A stretch of 64,000 nucleotides of DNA from Drosophila pseudoobscura. Lineage: Eukaryota; Arthropoda; Insecta; Diptera; Drosophilidae. Shown piece after piece: positions 12,155-24,269 of the stretch. The DNA lies in contig NC_046683.1 in the NCBI RefSeq assembly GCF_009870125.1, positions 58,233,869 through 58,297,868 on the forward strand, written 5' to 3'. The position numbers and the translations under genes are program-made. Under the pieces are notes generated by a model, which searched no databases, was not told where the DNA came from, and saw only the letters and a program-made list of their open reading frames with translations. Positions within the stretch are counted from its first letter, which is position 1; every line of letters starts with the position of its first letter.

Positions 12155-12626
12155 ATGTCTGCACCGCTGGAGAACCTGGAGACGCAGCTGGAGATGTTCA
12201 TTGAGAATGTGCGGCAGATACGCATAATCGTCAGCGACTTCCAGCCGCAGGGTCAGAACGTCCTCAACCAGAAAATGTAAGACATGTCAATGGAAATGAA
12301 GCGACACACAATACACTCTACTCTTTCTTTTCTGTGGAACCTGTAGCAACAGCCTGGTCACCGGCCTGCAGGAGATCGACAAACTGCGCAACCAGGTACA
12401 GGACGTGTATGTGCCCTTCGAGGTGTTCTTCGACTACATCGACCAGGACAAGAATCCGCAGCTCTACACCAAGGACTGCGTGGAGAAGGCCCTGGCCAAG
12501 AACGAGGAGGTCAAGGGCAAGATCGAGAGCCTCAAGAAGTTCAAATCGAATCTGCTGCTCGAGCTGTACAAGACGTTTCCCAACGAAATGAATAGCTATC
12601 GTGCGTACAGAAAGGACTCCATGTGA
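12155..12626 (+). CDS. MED10: Mediator complex subunit 10
   Basis: Exon 1 12155-12276 and exon 2 12347-12626 join in phase 2 (AT|C, Ile) to give 133 residues, the expected length for insect MED10. The N-terminal part (MSAPLENLETQLEMF) is followed across the intron by QKINSLVTGLQEIDKL, then VPFEVFFDYIDQDKNP. The C-terminus is a Lys-rich helical segment. MED10 is a middle-module Mediator subunit that helps bridge transcription factors and RNA polymerase II in the nucleus. An AATAAA lies about 65 bases after the stop. Transcription probably starts from the DRE-containing promoter shared with PDCD-5. Confidence 0.95.
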
Positions 12627-12874
12627 AGAGTCCCATCCTCTAACCCTAAGCCCTGAAAACCATGTAGTTTTGTAAGCCTAACGTATTTCAATAAATTTTA
12701 TACATATATACACGAATTTTGTCCAATTTCATTTCCAATTGTTGGTTACTTTGTGTTCTGTTCTTTAAGCCTGCCTTTGGGTCGTGTTTTCCAGTGTCCG
12801 TCGCATTGTTGTAACAGGATTCCGGGTGCCGGGTCGGATTTCAAGAACCCCATTTTGCAAAAAAATTTCCGAAG

Positions 12875-12972
12875 GCTCCTGTGGCGCAATTGGTTAGCGC
12901 ACGGTACTTATAATCAGTATTCAGTGTCTATGAGCAATGCCGGGGTTGTGAGTTCGAGCCTCACCTGGAGCA
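12875..12972 (+). tRNA. tRNA:Ile-TAT: tRNA-Ile (anticodon UAU) with a 24-nt intron
   Basis: The cloverleaf folds as GCTCCTG acceptor, a D arm containing TGGCGCAATTGG (A box), anticodon stem CGGTA/TGCCG with loop CTTATAA (anticodon TAT at 12909-12911), intron 12913-12936 just after position 37, T arm GTGAG-TTCGAGC-CTCAC (B box) and CTGGAGC closing the acceptor, with A73 at 12972. An intron at 37/38 is known for this isoacceptor. Six acceptor pairs form, but 6:67 is T:T where I recall an A:T pair in other fly copies. A T7 run at about 12996-13002 is a polymerase III terminator. Confidence 0.93.
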
Positions 12973-12995
12973 AGTTGTATGTGCCGCGTTGGCAC

Positions 12996-13002
12996 TTTTT
13001 TT
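12996..13002 (+). terminator. RNA polymerase III terminator (T7)
   Basis: Seven Ts lie 23 bases after the end of the tRNA-Ile gene, the usual poly-T stop for polymerase III. Confidence 0.75.
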
Positions 13003-13291
13003 GTCTTTTGCATCTTTCTCTTCTTGTTTTTCTTTTCTTTCGGGTCTTTTCTAAGCACTTTTGCATTTAACGAATATTATTTTAATAATTATAAGTGGAA
13101 AAAATAATTTAATAAAGTTTTTGAATAAAAGCCCTCATCTCAGTATGCTGCGTTGTACAGCACTACTCTTACTTTAAGTGCGTGGCCAGACCAGTGGAAA
13201 ATACTCGAACAGCTGACTATTGTTTTTATTTGCACAAACTTGTGTAATACAAAGCTTGTGTTTGCGAGAGCCCTTTTGTTTATGGTTAAGT

Positions 13292-14174
13292 ATGCGTTCT
13301 GTGGTTGGTGTTCTGAAAAGTGCATTGATAGCAACAAATTTTGCTGGAAGTGCCAGAGTGAGAGTGCCATATGGTGTAGTAGCTAGGCGGAAATTCGGAG
13401 ACGCCGCCTCCACCGCGACGCCGGCTTGCTGGAATTGCGAAAAGAAGTCGGTGCTGAAGCAGCACATGATCTGCTCGGAGTGCGGACACCTGCAGGATGT
13501 AGATGCGGCCATAGTGAGTAGATAGCTAGCTATCCATGGATGGCAGACTGACAGACTGGCAGGCTATAAACAGCTTCGTTTTCGATCGTTTTAGAACTAC
13601 TTTGAGCTGCTGAGCTTTCCCACAAACTTCAACCTGGAGGGGCAGCAACTGACACAGCGTTTCCGCCAGCTACAGACCCTGGTGCATCCGGACAAGTTCA
13701 GCAACAAGTGAGTCCCAATCAGCAGCGATCAGCAACCCAATCAAATTGGCTTTCCTTTCCCCCCTTCGCCCCTCGCCGAGCAGAACCTCTCGAGAGCAAA
13801 CCAATTCCGCGGACTGGAGCTCCCTCATAAACAAGGCCTACAAGACACTCGCCATGCCGATAGAGCGCGGACAGTACCTGCTGCAGCTGGAGGGCCAGCA
13901 GATGCCGCAGGACAATAGTACGCTCAACAAGGAGTTCCTTATGGCCATGATGGAGCGCAACGAGGAGGTGGAGGAGGCGGAGGACAGCACGGAGCTCGAC
14001 AAACTCAATGCACAGATTGTCCGGGAACTGGAGGCCCTGGTCCAAAAGCTGGGCATTCAATTCGAGGCCAAGGACCTGGCCAGCGTCAAGGGCACCCTCG
14101 TGGAGATGAAGTATCTGCTGAGCATCCAGGCGAGCATCAAGCAGAAGCAACAAAGCCTGTTGGGCGGCAGCTGA
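13292..14174 (+). CDS. Hsc20: Hsc20/HscB mitochondrial Fe-S cluster co-chaperone
   Basis: Exons 13292-13513, 13595-13707 and 13784-14174 encode 241 residues (human HSCB is 235). The N-terminus is basic and hydroxylated, consistent with a mitochondrial presequence. Two CxxC pairs, at Cys46/Cys49 (CWNC) and Cys61/Cys64 (CSEC), form the metal-binding N-terminal domain of metazoan HSCB. The J domain carries the diagnostic HPD at residues 105-107. The C-terminal domain is an acidic three-helix bundle that binds ISCU. The protein delivers the ISCU scaffold to HSPA9-type Hsp70 and stimulates its ATPase for Fe-S cluster transfer. All splice junctions join in frame. AATAAA signals lie near 14282 and 14312. 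From memory this equals D. melanogaster l(3)72Do/Hsc20. Confidence 0.94.
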
Positions 14175-14558
14175 AGACTCGATATTCCAGTCTCGGGAGC
14201 AATCGATAACCGAAACACACCTCTGCCTGCCGACCAGCTGATTGGAAAAGTGGCCAAAAAACAACCTAAGAAGAAGAAACCAATAAACTAAGCTATAAAC
14301 AAATATCGGCAAATAAAATTCGCCATGTAATTAGTGACAATGACATATGGTAGTCGATGACTAACTAGTTTTTATCGCATCCGTTAACTGGCATAACTGT
14401 TGCTTCAACTGTTGCTGTTGCTGTGGGAGAATGCCCGTTGAGTGTGGCTTAAAGCGCAGGGCCCTCAGAGTCTGAGTTTGTTCTTCCCCCGCATCGAGCG
14501 CTGCCTGTACCCGGATCCGAATAGAACGAAACCCTTGCACCCTCGACGACAGTAAACA

Positions 14559-14609
14559 GTACGAGTACTAGTACGGGTACGGGTTCGGGTACGGGTACGG
14601 GTACGGGTA
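14559..14609. repeat. GTACGG hexanucleotide tandem repeat
   Basis: About eight imperfect GTACGG units with one GTTCGG variant, 140 bases upstream of the TATA box of the first hydrolase gene. Confidence 0.8.
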
Positions 14610-14749
14610 ATGTAATCAATTAATCGCAGCGCTATCTATTGGACTGAAATCAGAAGCGGTAAGAGCGGAGGGTAGGGAGGAGAGGGAAGCCCTCGTGCAG
14701 CCCCTGTTGTCGCGTCATCGAGCGATTGTTTACCCACAAATGTGCTGTC

Positions 14750-14757
14750 TATAAATT
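14750..14757 (+). promoter_or_regulatory. TATA box of the secreted gamma-glutamyl hydrolase gene
   Basis: TATAAATT lies 88 bases upstream of the ATG at 14838, a normal spacing for a fly TATA promoter with a short leader. Confidence 0.6.
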
Positions 14758-14837
14758 TGAGTGTGCTCGCCATAGCATTGGGCAGTTCTTGGTCAACGCT
14801 GAAGGCGCTCACACGACACACGACAGAATAGAATACA

Positions 14838-16347
14838 ATGCGCATTATAATGCATAGACTTGCATTCGGCTGTCTGCTGGTTCTGGGTAGCCTCCTTGTG
14901 GCAGCTTCGGCGAACAGTTCCCCTGTGATTGGTGTGCTCACGCAGGAGGTCTACACGGATGGATTGATTTCGCGACATTTCGAGAACAAAACCAGCTACA
15001 TAGCCGCCTCGTATGTCAAGTATCTGGAGGGTGCTGGTGCCCGAGTGGTGCCCATTTGGTGAGTGGACCACAGACACAGATACTCTCCATTTGAAAAGAG
15101 ATCTTATCGTGGCGGTGGAAATCCCAGAACCTACGATAAGATTGAGAGGAGACAAACGTGTTTATTTGTAGAACAGAAATACGTTAATATACGCGAAAAG
15201 CTAAACGATAAGATTGCTGAAAATGTAATTAATAAACCATTTTCTTGATATCTCGAAAGGATTGGACGCAATCGCAGCTACTACGAAGATCTCATGCACA
15301 AGATAAACGGGTGAGTGACTGGCCAAAATGATGATCATGCTTACAATCAAAAAGTATATCAACGAATTCCTCCTCTCCATAAATCATCGATGTCTAGGGT
15401 TCTCCTGCCTGGAGGTGCAACGTGGTTCAACCAGAGCAATGGCTACGCCGACGCGGGGGAACATCTCATCCAATTGGCAGTGCAACTGAATGACAATGGC
15501 ACCTTTATGCCCGTCTGGGGCACTTGTCTGGGCATGGAGCTGCTGGTCTACAAGCTGGCCAATGGCACCGACCATCGCATCAGTTGCCGGGCATCTGGCA
15601 TGGCCCTGCCCATTGTGTTCAAAGAAGGTACATTCCAATCAATCAACCCTTCTCTGATAAACTGATCGAACTCATCGAACAATCGGCATGCTTTGATCCC
15701 TCGTCTCGATAGATTACAAGCAGAGTCGTCTGTTCAATGCCAGCAGGGAGGATGTTGTGGCTGTGATGGTCGCGAATAATGTCACCTATCACTACCATCA
15801 GTTCTGCTACACAGAGGCGGACTTTGTGCGGGATAAGCTGAACCAGTCGTGGCGCGTGGTATCCCTGAACAACGACCTGGACGGCGTCGAGTTCATCTCC
15901 ACCATGGAGCATCTGAAGTATCCCTTCTACGGCGTTCAGTTTCATCCGGAGAAGCCGCTCTACGAGTTCGTGCGGTCGAGCATTCCCCACTCGGCCGCGG
16001 CGGTGCTGAGTGGGCAGTACCTCGCCGACTTCTTTGTGAACGAGGCCCGCCGGAGCCCCCAGACCTTCGCCAATGAAACGGAGCAGGCGCGGATGCTCAT
16101 CTACAACTACAAGCCGGAGTATACCTCGATACTGGGCTCCTCGTATGTCCAGCAATATCTGTTCAACAACAAGGAAATGCAACTGGAGGAGGTTGGTTCC
16201 GAGGGGGGAGATGATGGGGACGACTCGCCCAGCTACTATCCCGGCAATGCGTACGGAAATGGAAATGGAGCTGCTGCACTCCTCTCCATCGGCAGTGGCC
16301 CCCTCCTCGTTCTTCTGGCAATGGGACTGTTTTCAATTGACTTCTGA
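14838..16347 (+). CDS. Gamma-glutamyl hydrolase with signal peptide (GGH copy A)
   Basis: Exons 14838-15058, 15260-15310, 15398-15627 and 15713-16347 join in phase to give 378 residues. A signal peptide covers about residues 1-26. The class I glutamine amidotransferase-like domain follows. It has VLLPGG at 92-97, the nucleophile Cys134 in WGTCLGM, and His245 in FHPEK, with Glu at 247. Family members cleave gamma-linked glutamates from poly-glutamyl folates in lysosomes or outside the cell. The C-terminus adds a Ser/Gly/Asn-rich spacer and a hydrophobic end (about 355-375), which could be a GPI signal or membrane anchor. I cannot decide which. It is followed in tandem by a paralog that shares only the first intron position. 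It probably corresponds to D. melanogaster l(3)72Dp or its neighbour CG32155, so I leave the symbol blank. Confidence 0.9.
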
Positions 16348-18757
16348 TTTCCCTTGAATTCAGCTTGCAGGCCATGCAGCAGTGCGTTTTAATTCAGGGA
16401 AATTCGCAATCCGAAAGACTGTGCTCCTCTGCGCTCTCTCCTCGCATTCTCCTTCAACGCCATGCCACACCACTAGCCCGATTATTCTGCCCTTGCTTGG
16501 AAGTCGCGTCAAGTGGATTTTTTAATTACAACACTTGTGCTCACTCGACTACAGAATGCACTTTGTTAACTGAAATTACAGCTGTTTGTTTTGTTTGGAT
16601 AAGGGGGAGGGCATCACCAGGAATGCGCAGATCCCCGCTCGAAAATGCCAAAGAGGAGGCCGGCTTTAAGATATGTATTATTTCTCTTCTTACCACCATC
16701 CCAGCGATCTTGACAGCGGGATATACAATGTACACACATGCCATAGTATGCTCGAGGCGCCTGATTCGTATGGGGATGTATAGGGAGAGACTTACTCGCA
16801 CTTTGACGAGCGCGAGAGAATTTAGAAAGAGAAGAAAGAACACGCGATTGCAATGCACTCACAACCCACTCCAACTCACTCGCACCAACAGCTGATCTCG
16901 CCGTGCAGTGGGAGAGAGCTGGGAGGAGAGAGCAGAGCAATTGGCAAAAGTAGCTAACGAGAGAGGATGAGTGGTGAGGGGAGAGCCGATTGGGAAGAAG
17001 AGCACGAGAGCATGGACTATGAACGGTCTCGCTTGTACCGCTCTCGCATTAATTTTTTCGCCAGGTCCACACGTGCGCTCGCTCCGCTTTCCGGGCCATT
17101 AAAACCGTTAAAATATCGGAAATTAAAAATTTCCAAAAATAGTTTGTTCATGGAAGGAAAAATGTTTGCAAAATGAAGGCCAGTGGCAGCGGCGGGGCAA
17201 AAGGCAGAGTGGCGCAAAAAAAAAAAACAAAAAATAAGCTTAAAATGCATTATCCATTTGATATGGATATTGTTCGATATATATACATATAAGCATATTA
17301 TGACATCACTTTTTGTTTCGTTCGTTCACGGGCAGAGCAGCTGCGGCGCTCTCATTCCAAGGTGTCTCTCTTGCAGGGCGAGGCATTCCGAGTGCCTGCC
17401 CAAAATACAAGATACAAGATACAACCTGTGCTCGGAATAATCGGAATAATATTTCTTTGAACGTGTGCCTTTACGTTTTCGGTTCGGATCAGAAAATATG
17501 TCGTCGGCGTAGGGCAACAACAAAAATGCAGCAAGGAGCACGCTTATGGGTCCAAAGAGATGAGAAGTTTTGTTTTTGAGGTAAGTTTTTGTTCGCACTC
17601 TTTGCGACCTGCTTGAGTTTTTCGCTCTTAATTTTCTGAGGAATGTTCATAAAGTTTTATAATAGTTTGTGGGTGTTTTTTAATAATAATTTCTTGTTTA
17701 CGACTTTAGCGACGGACTCTGCTCTCTCGCTATGCCGCTCTCTCTTGCATATATATGGTCCTAGGTCCTCCCTTGGTCCTAGGCTTTGCGGCTTTGATTG
17801 CCGAACACCCTCTAAGCTCGTCGCCACAACAGCCACTCTTCGTTACCCGATTTATCAAATATACATAAATATATATACCCATTCATACCGTACCCTCATT
17901 TATGTGAATGCACAGGCCAGATGGGCTTTAGCTTACAGCAGAGCTTCTAAGGAGAGAAGAAGACTAAGAAGACTTGACTCCTCCTCACGTACATATAGTA
18001 ATTTTAATTTAAACTATATGGAAACTATATTTGTTTATCTAAAATTCATATAAATCGAATTCCAAATATTAACATAAATTAACAAAATATTAACATATAC
18101 AATGTAAACTCACGGAACACCGGTTCCATTGAAGGCCAAGCATACGTACATAGGTGGCCATTTATAAAGGGCGGAAGAGTTATCAATTCGATATTGTCGA
18201 GATGTGCGAGAGCTCGCCTTGTCATGATGGATAAATGATCTCCGAAGACCTCCGGCAAAAAATTATTATCACTGTTTACTTGCTCTACCGGCTCTTATGC
18301 ATATATCCATGATTCACGATTTAGTAAAGAACTTTTGAAGCACCTCGGTGCTTATCTCACGATATGTCACATGTTGATCTGGCACTATCGGTTAAGACTT
18401 GCACCAAAATTCGGAAGTTATATGAAACGCAAAACACAATCAAAAACGTATATAAAATATACCATACACGATAGATATGCAGAATGTGTCTCTTTTGGGC
18501 GCAAACACTAATTTGCAGGGCTCTCCAACGCCCGACAGCATACGGATTTTGTGCTATCTACTATACCAAGACAAAGGTCAGCAGGAGAGCAGCTTTGGAC
18601 AGCACGGGCTCTTTCTCCAAGACGCACGCATTTCCATATGCGCGAAATGCATTGGAAGCCCATCGATCGCACTTGCTTAGATTTCTCAGTCGTGTTTTGG
18701 CTCTTCGAGAAATCAGAACACTTGGGAAACAAATAAAACACACAAAGGCACAGAGAC
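16348..18757. other. Intergenic region between the two GGH paralogs
   Basis: I see no coding exon here. The sequence is mixed, with GA-rich and AT-rich patches. A 67-codon frame from 18477 runs through what is probably the leader of copy B and does not resemble a signal peptide or any family. The last part includes a TATA box. Confidence 0.5.
18451..18458 (+). promoter_or_regulatory. TATA-like element upstream of GGH copy B
   Basis: TATAAAAT occurs 307 bases before the copy B start codon. If used, it would give a leader of about 275 bases. Other starts are possible. Confidence 0.35.
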
Positions 18758-20007
18758 ATGTTCGCAAATTCGGAATCCCCCAAGGCCACCCCCTGCATTG
18801 GGATAATGTGCATCGACGTGGCGCAGTGGCTGGAGGCCGAGTACGGCAAGAAGTGGCACAGTTATCTGGCGGCCTCATACGTGAAGCAGCTGGAGGCCGC
18901 GGGGGCGCACGTTGTGCCCGTCTGGTAAGTGGGGAAGATCCCGGCGAACATAAACAACAAATCGCAGAATCGAGTGAAAAGTGCAGCTGCCTCGATTTTT
19001 GGTCCGCGTCCAACCGCCTCCCGTGTGGGCGGAGTGCCAAACGCTTTGGGCTATGAAATGAGAAAGAGAAAGATGAGAGCGCACTATTTCATCGTTTCAC
19101 TTTCGTTTGCCGCTCTCAACCTGCTCTCTATATCGTTATCGATATAGAATCGAACTGAAATTGATCAACGATAGAACACATTAATCGATGCATGCGATGC
19201 GGTGCTCCTTTCAGGATTGGCCACAATCGTTCCTACTACGACTCGCTGATGAATCAACTGAACGGCATCCTCCTGCCCGGCGGGGCCGTCTTCATCGATG
19301 AGGCCGACAGGCAGTCGCGGCCCGACCTGACCAACGACTGTGTCCGAACGGCGGATCTCATCTACCAGCTGGCCATGGAGCGGAACAACGGGGCCGGCGA
19401 CCCCGAGGGATACTTTCCGCTGTGGGGCACGTGCCTGGGCATGCAGCTGCTGCTGATCAACGCCGCCCAGAGCACCAAGGTGCGCACCAAGTGCCAGTCA
19501 ATGAGGCAGGCCCTGCCCGTGTGCCTCACCGAGGACTACCGCCAGTCGAAGCTGTTCATGGAGCTGCCGGAGGAGTGCTTCGCCAGCCACCAGCACGGCT
19601 ACTGCATCACCAGGGAGAGCCTGCAGGAGTACGGCCTGACCGCCGAATGGCAGCCCCTGGCCCTGCAGAAGGACCCCGCTGGCTGCGAGTTCGTCAGCCT
19701 CATCGAGCACCGGCGCTTCCCCATCTTCGGCTGCCAGTTCCACCCGGAGCGGGCCGCCTTCGAGCAGCTCTACGCCTGCGAGGACACCAGCAGCCAGGCC
19801 CATTCCCGCGAGGGCATCGAGCTCTCCGAGCGCCTGGCCGGCCGCTTCGTCGACGCCTGCCGCCGCAACCGGAACCGATTCGCCAGCGCGGAGGCCAAGT
19901 CGCGGCATCTCATCTGGAACTGGCAGCCCGAGTTCTGTGGCAAGCACAAGGGCTCCAACTGGCTGCAGTGCTACCTCTTCGAGAAGGACGTGGCCTATCC
20001 GAAGTAG
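18758..20007 (+). CDS. Gamma-glutamyl hydrolase paralog without signal peptide (GGH copy B)
   Basis: Two exons, 18758-18924 and 19215-20007, give 319 residues. The domain starts almost at once (CIGIMCIDVAQWLEAEYG) and aligns with copy A from just after its signal peptide. It keeps SYLAASYVKQLEAAGAHVVPVW-type spacing, LLPGG at 75-79, nucleophile Cys129 in WGTCLGM and His232 in FHPER. No signal peptide or C-terminal hydrophobic end is visible, so the product may be cytosolic, unless an unrecognised upstream exon supplies a leader. The single intron splits the same Trp codon (TG|G) as intron 1 of copy A, which supports a tandem duplication. The other two introns of copy A are absent here. Coding GC content is higher than in copy A. 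AATAAA signals lie at about 20064 and 20071. Confidence 0.88.
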
Positions 20008-21208
20008 GAAGCGAGAGGACATATTGAAGATACTCAAAGCAAATGCTGTTCCATATACTAGCCAATAAATTAATAAAGCTTTGCCTTTTGGCCCTTTTCT
20101 CAGTTACTCTCTCCTACTTTCCACTCTTCTCGCTCGCTTTTCCCCACGCATTTTCCGCCTCATGCAGATTCCACTCTGTACTTTTCCGTTTGATTTTTGT
20201 GCTTTTCGTTTTTAAGAATTTTCCACTGATGGAAATGTACGCCTTCTTCTGTTTTTCACTCTCGCAAATGGAATATTTTTGTACATTTTTTTATGGGTTT
20301 TCCTTTGGCTTCAATGGCGGCCCCACACCCCCTCCACCAAGCTCGAATGCACTCCATAGGCTCTCGTGTGCGGAACAGAGGCTACCACACCCCTTCTTTG
20401 CCTTAGTTTGGGTATAAATGGCTCCTCTTGCTCCTAAAATGTCCCATTTATTGGGGCCTACTCCCCCGCCTCTCCTGGTGGGGCGTCAAAAGGTAGGCCG
20501 CTTTCATAATTAGCCCGTGACACAACGCGTGGCAGCCTTCACACGGGACAAACCGGACTCATCGGGCCACAGGTTCACAAGTTCACGCTGAAGTGGAAAA
20601 CATTGTAGGACGGCTATCGTATCCGTGTAAATAATTGCAGCCCGGCTGCGGCCCCTTGTTGTGGTGTTTTTGCGTCTGGTTCCCACCATTATCCGTCAGG
20701 GCTCGGAGTATTGTTTGCGGCTTCGATGTCTTGCGGCTTTATTGTCGTCTGGTTGTCCTGGTGCTGTCCTGGTGCTGTCCTGGTATCTCCCCGTCTGGGT
20801 CTTCCGCGATGTCTGGCCCCCTGGCAGCCATTGTGGCCTGTCCCCCATTCGATCTGCCTTCGAATGCTAATGAGACAAGACCAGTGTCTAGCCTCTTTTT
20901 CTTCGCCCCGACTTGTTAATCGTCTCCTCATCGACATCGATGTATTATCGAACATCGAATGTGCCGCACGTGCACTGATTGATTATTGTGCTCGTATTAT
21001 GGGTTCTTTCCTACGTTTTCCTTTGTTTCATTTATGTGTGTTTTTCTCTTCTTTTTATATATATTTTTGGATTTTTGGGGCAGGAGGAGGAAAAACCCGT
21101 TCTAGTGTCAGCATAAATGCCGCATTGAATGCCCTTGTGCCCATTTTATAGACTCGTTTCGCCATTCGAATGGGTGTATTCACACTTATTCACATGCATT
21201 CACACACG

Positions 21209-21230
21209 CACACACACACACACACACACA
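21209..21230. repeat. CA dinucleotide microsatellite
   Basis: Eleven CA units preceded by interrupted CACA blocks. Noncoding. Confidence 0.85.
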
Positions 21231-23818
21231 AGGCAATGAAAGGGGTAGAGAGAGAGAGAGAGAGGGAAAAAGTAAAAGTTGGCATATTTCTCGGATTTTC
21301 TCAACTGAAAATTAAGCCGCTTCTACTCCTCCCCCCTGGCCACCTCTTTCTCTTGTCTATGTCTATCATTCCCGCTCTCGCTCTCGCTCGCGCTCTTTCT
21401 CTGTCTCGCTTTCTGTGTGCTTGCCGCTTTTTTGTGTGACGTCATAGCGCACAGGCTGTATCTTAGCGCCTAGGGCCGGCCTTTTGACTGTTTTTTATAA
21501 CCTACTTGCCGTGCATTGAACCTGGACTCTGCTCGGCTTGGCTTGGCTCTGCTCAGCTTTGCTCTCTCTCTCTCTTGGCCAGCTCTCTCTCTCTCTGGCT
21601 CTCTGCACTGCAGGCTGCAGCTCAATGTTTTGGGCCAATGAACCCCCATGCTGCAAGGACATTGCAGTCTCTGCTCTGTCCTCCCCCCCCCACCACCCTC
21701 ACCGTTCCCTGTCTCTGTCTCTGTTGCTGCGCGTTCGAGTGACATTATGAAACCAACAACAGCCAGAGCCTGCTGCAGAAGCCAAAGGTCCTTTTGGCAA
21801 CACCCAGCACTGCAAACCCTTCTCCTCCTCCTCCTCTTGGCCCCCACTCTCTGTCTCTCTCTCTCCCTCTCCCTCTCCCTCTCTCTCCAGACGAACAATT
21901 TGCGCTGATTTGGCATTTAAACTGCAGTTGAAGGATACGACTACCAGATTTTATATCTACAAGTACATGTGTGTCTGTGTGTGTGTCTGTCTGTATGTGT
22001 GTGTGCGTGTCTGTGGTACTGCCTTTGATAATCCCTTCTTCTGGCCCGACAAATGGCCTGGACTTAACAGCCTCTAGGGTTCTTAATTGAAGCCGGACTC
22101 GAGGACCCTGGGATTCTCCTCTCGACATTGGCCTGACATTTGTTTTTGGTTCTATGCAAATCACAGGGTATCCATGGAAAACTGATGATGGAATAGACTT
22201 GATATCCTTGGAATCTCTGCCGTGGGATTCGCCCCTTTATCCACTATCGTATCCATTCTCCATTATCCCTTATGTCTAGATGGTAGTGCAGAGGATCTTA
22301 GCCTTCTTTTAGAGCTACCTTTTAGAACCTTTTGCCATTCCATCAACTATCAAATGTCTCGTCGTCATATCTCGTTATCTGTTGCTCCACAATTTCCCTC
22401 CCTTTGCGCTCTCCCGTGTCCACTTCTTGGCGCTCTTAATGGTCCCGCGCCCCCGTTTTACATTTCCGGGACCCCGACCGGAACCGGGATTCACCAAAAC
22501 AATTAAAATACTTGTGCCCCTTGTGGGCGCCCCTCATTTGTCAAAAGATTTTGTGGGGTGCCCCTCGACTTGGCCCAAAAAATGTTGCCTACTTTCCAGG
22601 GCGGGCGGCTGTGGCGCGTGCGGTGCGGTAAGCCTCTTAAGTGTTATGGGGCACACGCTTCTATTGGCATATTTCTTGTTGCTATTTCGGTTTTTTCTCT
22701 CTCGACATTTTGTATTTGTTTTTTTCGCGGCCAATTAAGGTCTGTCGCCCGTCGCCCTATCGCCTGTCGTTTTGGCTTTGGCTTTGGCTTTGGCTAAAAT
22801 TAACCTGAGCTTTGGGGCGTGACATTCAGCAGAGCAGCGGCCATCAGCCCATCAGCTCATCAGCCCATCCGTGCCCATCCCATATCCTCCGTGCCCATGT
22901 GTGTGTCCTGGCGCTGGTGACGTCATCCGCGCTCTTGCAACCGGTCGAAGGCCAATTGGAGAATGCGGGCCAACAAAGAGCTTCATTATTTGCCAACATA
23001 TTTGGGTTAAGCCCCGGAGTGCCATCGCATCGCATCTGTAACCATCTGTGGGCCATTCATTCTCCGAAAGGATTAGCCCAAGGATGGGCTCGTCTCGTCC
23101 TTTATCTTGGGTGTATTCTTTAAAATTTTAGTGGGTCAAGTGGTCCCTCGGATTGGACCCTGGGCTTTGTTCTACGGCGGGGCCTGACCTTTGCCTGAAT
23201 GAAAGTAAATGAAAGGAAAGGAGGCGTTGGAATGATCCTAAAAACAACCGAAACACACAACACACAACACACAGCACAGAGCACAAAGCACAGGGCAGGG
23301 GTGTACGCGTATCCTTGTGGAGGAGGCACTTGGTTTGTTGCAAATTGTTGCAATTGTTATGGGGTCGAAGGGTGCCTCCTGCCTGCTCCGCCTGCTCTGC
23401 CTGCTGCCTGCTGCCTGGTGGCGTTGTCCCAAGGACATCTGGTGCATTCAAATTAGCTGCAGTTTATTTATGTCTCTCGAGCATCCATTTCCATGCAATA
23501 CACGAAGCGCCACAACGACGCCATGCCACGCCTGTTGTTTGGCCTTTCAATACCCTTTTGGAGGGGGGAGGGTGGAAGGGGGGGGGGATATACCCCACAG
23601 TATTGTATAGATATTGCGGATAGCTGTCCATAGGCAGGGATCGCCACGAAATGCCACGAAAAACGACTGAGGGAAGGGCATCAGGATCTCGGGATAGCCT
23701 TTGTTTCTTGTTTTTTGGTTTATAAATAAGTGAAGGGGGAGGGGGGTGTGAAGGGGTGTGCCATATGCTCTACTGAACAGAAAACCAACCCAAAGAGGTG
23801 GAGCGGGGGGCGGGAGGG

Positions 23819-23839
23819 GTGTGTGTGTGTGTGTGTGTG
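23819..23839. repeat. GT dinucleotide microsatellite
   Basis: About ten GT units in noncoding sequence, between a G-rich stretch and an AT-rich stretch. Confidence 0.85.
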
Positions 23840-24247
23840 GGGAAATGTATAAATAAATTCCCAACCAAAATGTCGAACAGAAGGGAACGCAATGAACCAA
23901 AATGCAGTTAGAGCCACTCCCAGCTGCCAGCAGCTCCCAGCCGGCCCCAAAATCATGGCCGATTCAATTGTGTGTGTGTGTGCAGGCAGCAAGGGAGGGG
24001 GCAAGGGGCAAGGGGCAAGGGGGAGGTGTTGCAACGTCATAGGTACTACAAGCATGAACGCTTTAGTCCCAGGAAAAGCCGCGAAGGAAAAGCGGCTGAG
24101 GAAAAACCGCAACCGACAAACGTCAACGACTCTAAGGACAACAAACGACAGAGAGAACGACGACGACGACACCGACGACAACGACGACAACGACGACGAG
24201 CTGTTAGCCCCTGACCTAGATAACCATGAAAAAGATAGAGATACCTT

Positions 24248-24269
24248 AGAGAGAGAGAGAGAGAGAGAG
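24248..24269. repeat. GA dinucleotide microsatellite
   Basis: Eleven GA units. With similar runs at 816, 25385 (CT), 21858 (CT) and 48275 it forms a set of GAGA-type sites. Confidence 0.85.

Noticed and set aside
18477-18680. A 67-codon frame upstream of GGH copy B, considered as a missing leader exon
   Set aside because: It does not encode a signal peptide and has no donor that joins in frame to copy B.
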